NCBI RefSeq assembly: GCF_900101785.1
Contig: NZ_LT629688.1
Span: 2,852,001-2,916,000 of the forward strand
Origin: Auraticoccus monumenti
GTDB taxonomy: Bacteria > Actinomycetota > Actinomycetes > Propionibacteriales > Propionibacteriaceae
Reading direction: 5' to 3'
DNA length: 64,000 nt
In this document: positions 63,061 through 64,000 of the stretch, in pieces
Layout of the letters: every line of letters starts with the position of its first letter
Position numbering within the stretch: position 1 is the stretch's first letter
Position numbers and translations under genes: made by a program
The notes under the pieces: model-generated
Told to the model about the DNA's origin: nothing
Databases searched by the model: none
The model's input: only the letters and a program-made list of their open reading frames with translations

Positions 63061-64000
63061 ATGAGGGCGTTGGCCGGGGTCGGTTGGCGCGCCGCACCGG
63101 GCCCCACGGCGGCGATGCTGGTGCTCAGCCTCCTCGCCGGGGTGTGCGGGTTCGTCATCCCGCTGCTCACCGGTCAGGCTGTCGGGCAGGTGCCGTCCCT
63201 GCTCGGGCGGGGCGTCACGGCCACCTTCGTCCTCACCCTGGCGGGGCTGCTGTCCGCGCTGGTCGTCTCCAGCCTCGCCAGCACGCTCGGCGACGCCGCG
63301 GCCGGCATCAGCGAGGGCCTGGTCCGCCACGCCGTCGACCTGCGGATCGGCTGGACCCAGTCGAGCCGGCCCGGGCTGACCCGGCTGGAGGACCCGGAGG
63401 CGTCGCGGGCGATCCAGGTGGTCCGCGCCCGCGCCTGGGAGCTGGGGTACGCCCACCTGACGCTGTTCACGCTGATCCCGACCCAGCTGGTGATCCTGGT
63501 CGGTGGGGCGATCTCGCTGGGGGTCGTGCTGACCTGGTGGGCGCCGCTGGTCCTCGTCGCGCCCGTGCTGGTGGCCGCCGAGCACGCCCGGCGCAGCGGG
63601 GTGAGTCAGATGGGGGTGTTCGCGCGCCGGGGTGAGCACCAGAAGCACGCGGCGTCCGCCTTCGCCCAGGGGATGGGCAAGGGGGCCAAGGAGATCCGGG
63701 TCTTCGGGCTGACCGACCTGCTGCTGGAGCGGATGGAGCACCACAACGCCGCGACCTACCACCCGTTCTGGCGTCGCCGTCGCGCCGCGGCCGGCCTCGG
63801 TCTCGGCTGGGCCCTGGCCCAGTCGGTGGCCGTCCTGGTCGTGGTCACGTGGGCGGTGGGTGCCTACGGGACCGGTCGCCTGGAGCTGGCGCAGGTCGCC
63901 GCGGCCCTGCCCCTGGTGGTGGCGCTGATGCGGGTGGACCTGTCGTCGACCGCCCTGGTGTCCCGGGCCGCGGCGGCGACCCGGACCCTGGACGAGGTGG
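63061..64000 (+). CDS. ABC exporter, transmembrane part, C-terminus beyond window edge
   Basis: 313 codons are visible and the gene continues past the right edge. ATG with AGGAAG about eight bases upstream. Hydrophobic segments begin at residues about 18-38 and 53-73; later pairs lie at about 135-180 and 250-295. The coupling-helix sequence GAKEIRVFGLTDLLLERM is typical of fused membrane/ATPase exporters. The ATP-binding part is not visible, so whether the domains are fused is unproved, and the cargo is unknown. Confidence 0.85.
   Translation, partial: MRALAGVGWRAAPGPTAAMLVLSLLAGVCGFVIPLLTGQAVGQVPSLLGRGVTATFVLTLAGLLSALVVSSLASTLGDAAAGISEGLVRHAVDLRIGWTQSSRPGLTRLEDPEASRAIQVVRARAWELGYAHLTLFTLIPTQLVILVGGAISLGVVLTWWAPLVLVAPVLVAAEHARRSGVSQMGVFARRGEHQKHAASAFAQGMGKGAKEIRVFGLTDLLLERMEHHNAATYHPFWRRRRAAAGLGLGWALAQSVAVLVVVTWAVGAYGTGRLELAQVAAALPLVVALMRVDLSSTALVSRAAAATRTLDEV

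Overview
The window is high-GC chromosomal DNA with GTG starts, short RTGA-type gene overlaps and G/C-ending codons. This fits an actinobacterium. Gene families (WhiB7, UvrD2, PPA1309-family protein, BioQ) and the mix of sugar loci suggest the Propionibacteriales, probably Propionibacteriaceae. The taxonomic call is inference from gene content, not from a marker gene.

Layout. (1) 1-5832: a divergent sugar-acid or sugar-oxidation locus, with an FAH-family hydrolase/dehydratase facing left and a GntR/FCD regulator, RbsBAC-type ABC importer and SDR dehydrogenase facing right. (2) 5904-19549: the conserved actinobacterial block known from mycobacteria as the uvrD2-whiB7 neighbourhood: UvrD2, the whiB7 leader and gene, an ABC1/UbiB-type kinase, a ThiF/TOMM-like protein, a DUF5679 protein, a YgjP-type metallopeptidase, a zincin-like protein, MoaE, a PDZ/Lon-like protease, a PPA1309-family protein and a UPF0182 membrane protein. 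(3) 19785-22434: ECF biotin importer (bioY and its ATPase and T component) with a divergent TetR regulator and BioQ-type operators. (4) 22418-26666: an M16 peptidase pair and an MFS transporter. (5) 26836-40674: plant cell-wall sugar use: PL11 rhamnogalacturonan lyase, LacI regulator, araB-araD-araA, a 2-hydroxyacid dehydrogenase, then (after a FAD/Rieske oxidoreductase and a methyltransferase) xylose isomerase with a divergent ROK regulator. (6) 40805-44488: class V aminotransferase-like protein, PepSY lipoprotein, MFS exporter and a small unknown gene. (7) 44591-45577: an array of six 60-bp palindromic repeats with duplicated gene-tail fragments. (8) 45578-60244: a xylo-oligosaccharide/aldouronate-type locus: GH67 alpha-glucuronidase with a LacI regulator, divergent from GH3, LplBC-type permeases, binding lipoprotein, DUF624 protein, GH42 and a second GH3. 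(9) 60317-64000: AI-2E-family transporter, old-yellow-enzyme-type oxidoreductase and the start of an ABC exporter.

How it works together (inference). Regions 5 and 8 form a hemicellulose/pectin catabolic island. The CUT1 importer takes up decorated oligosaccharides; GH67, GH3 and GH42 strip glucuronate, xylose, glucose or galactose/arabinose residues; xylA and araBDA feed the pentoses to the pentose-phosphate pathway; the secreted PL11 lyase opens pectin backbones. LacI and ROK repressors sit beside clear palindromic operators that overlap good promoters. Region 1 could oxidise another imported sugar.

The least ordinary DNA is non-coding: the six-copy hairpin array with a compensatory base change and gene-tail duplications (44.6-45.6 kb), a long inverted repeat (29.3-29.6 kb), a whiB7 leader that contains a codon-biased 97-codon ORF ending inside a hairpin, and a 13-bp inverted repeat near 11.9 kb. 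No tRNA, rRNA, insertion sequence, prophage or CRISPR array was recognised.
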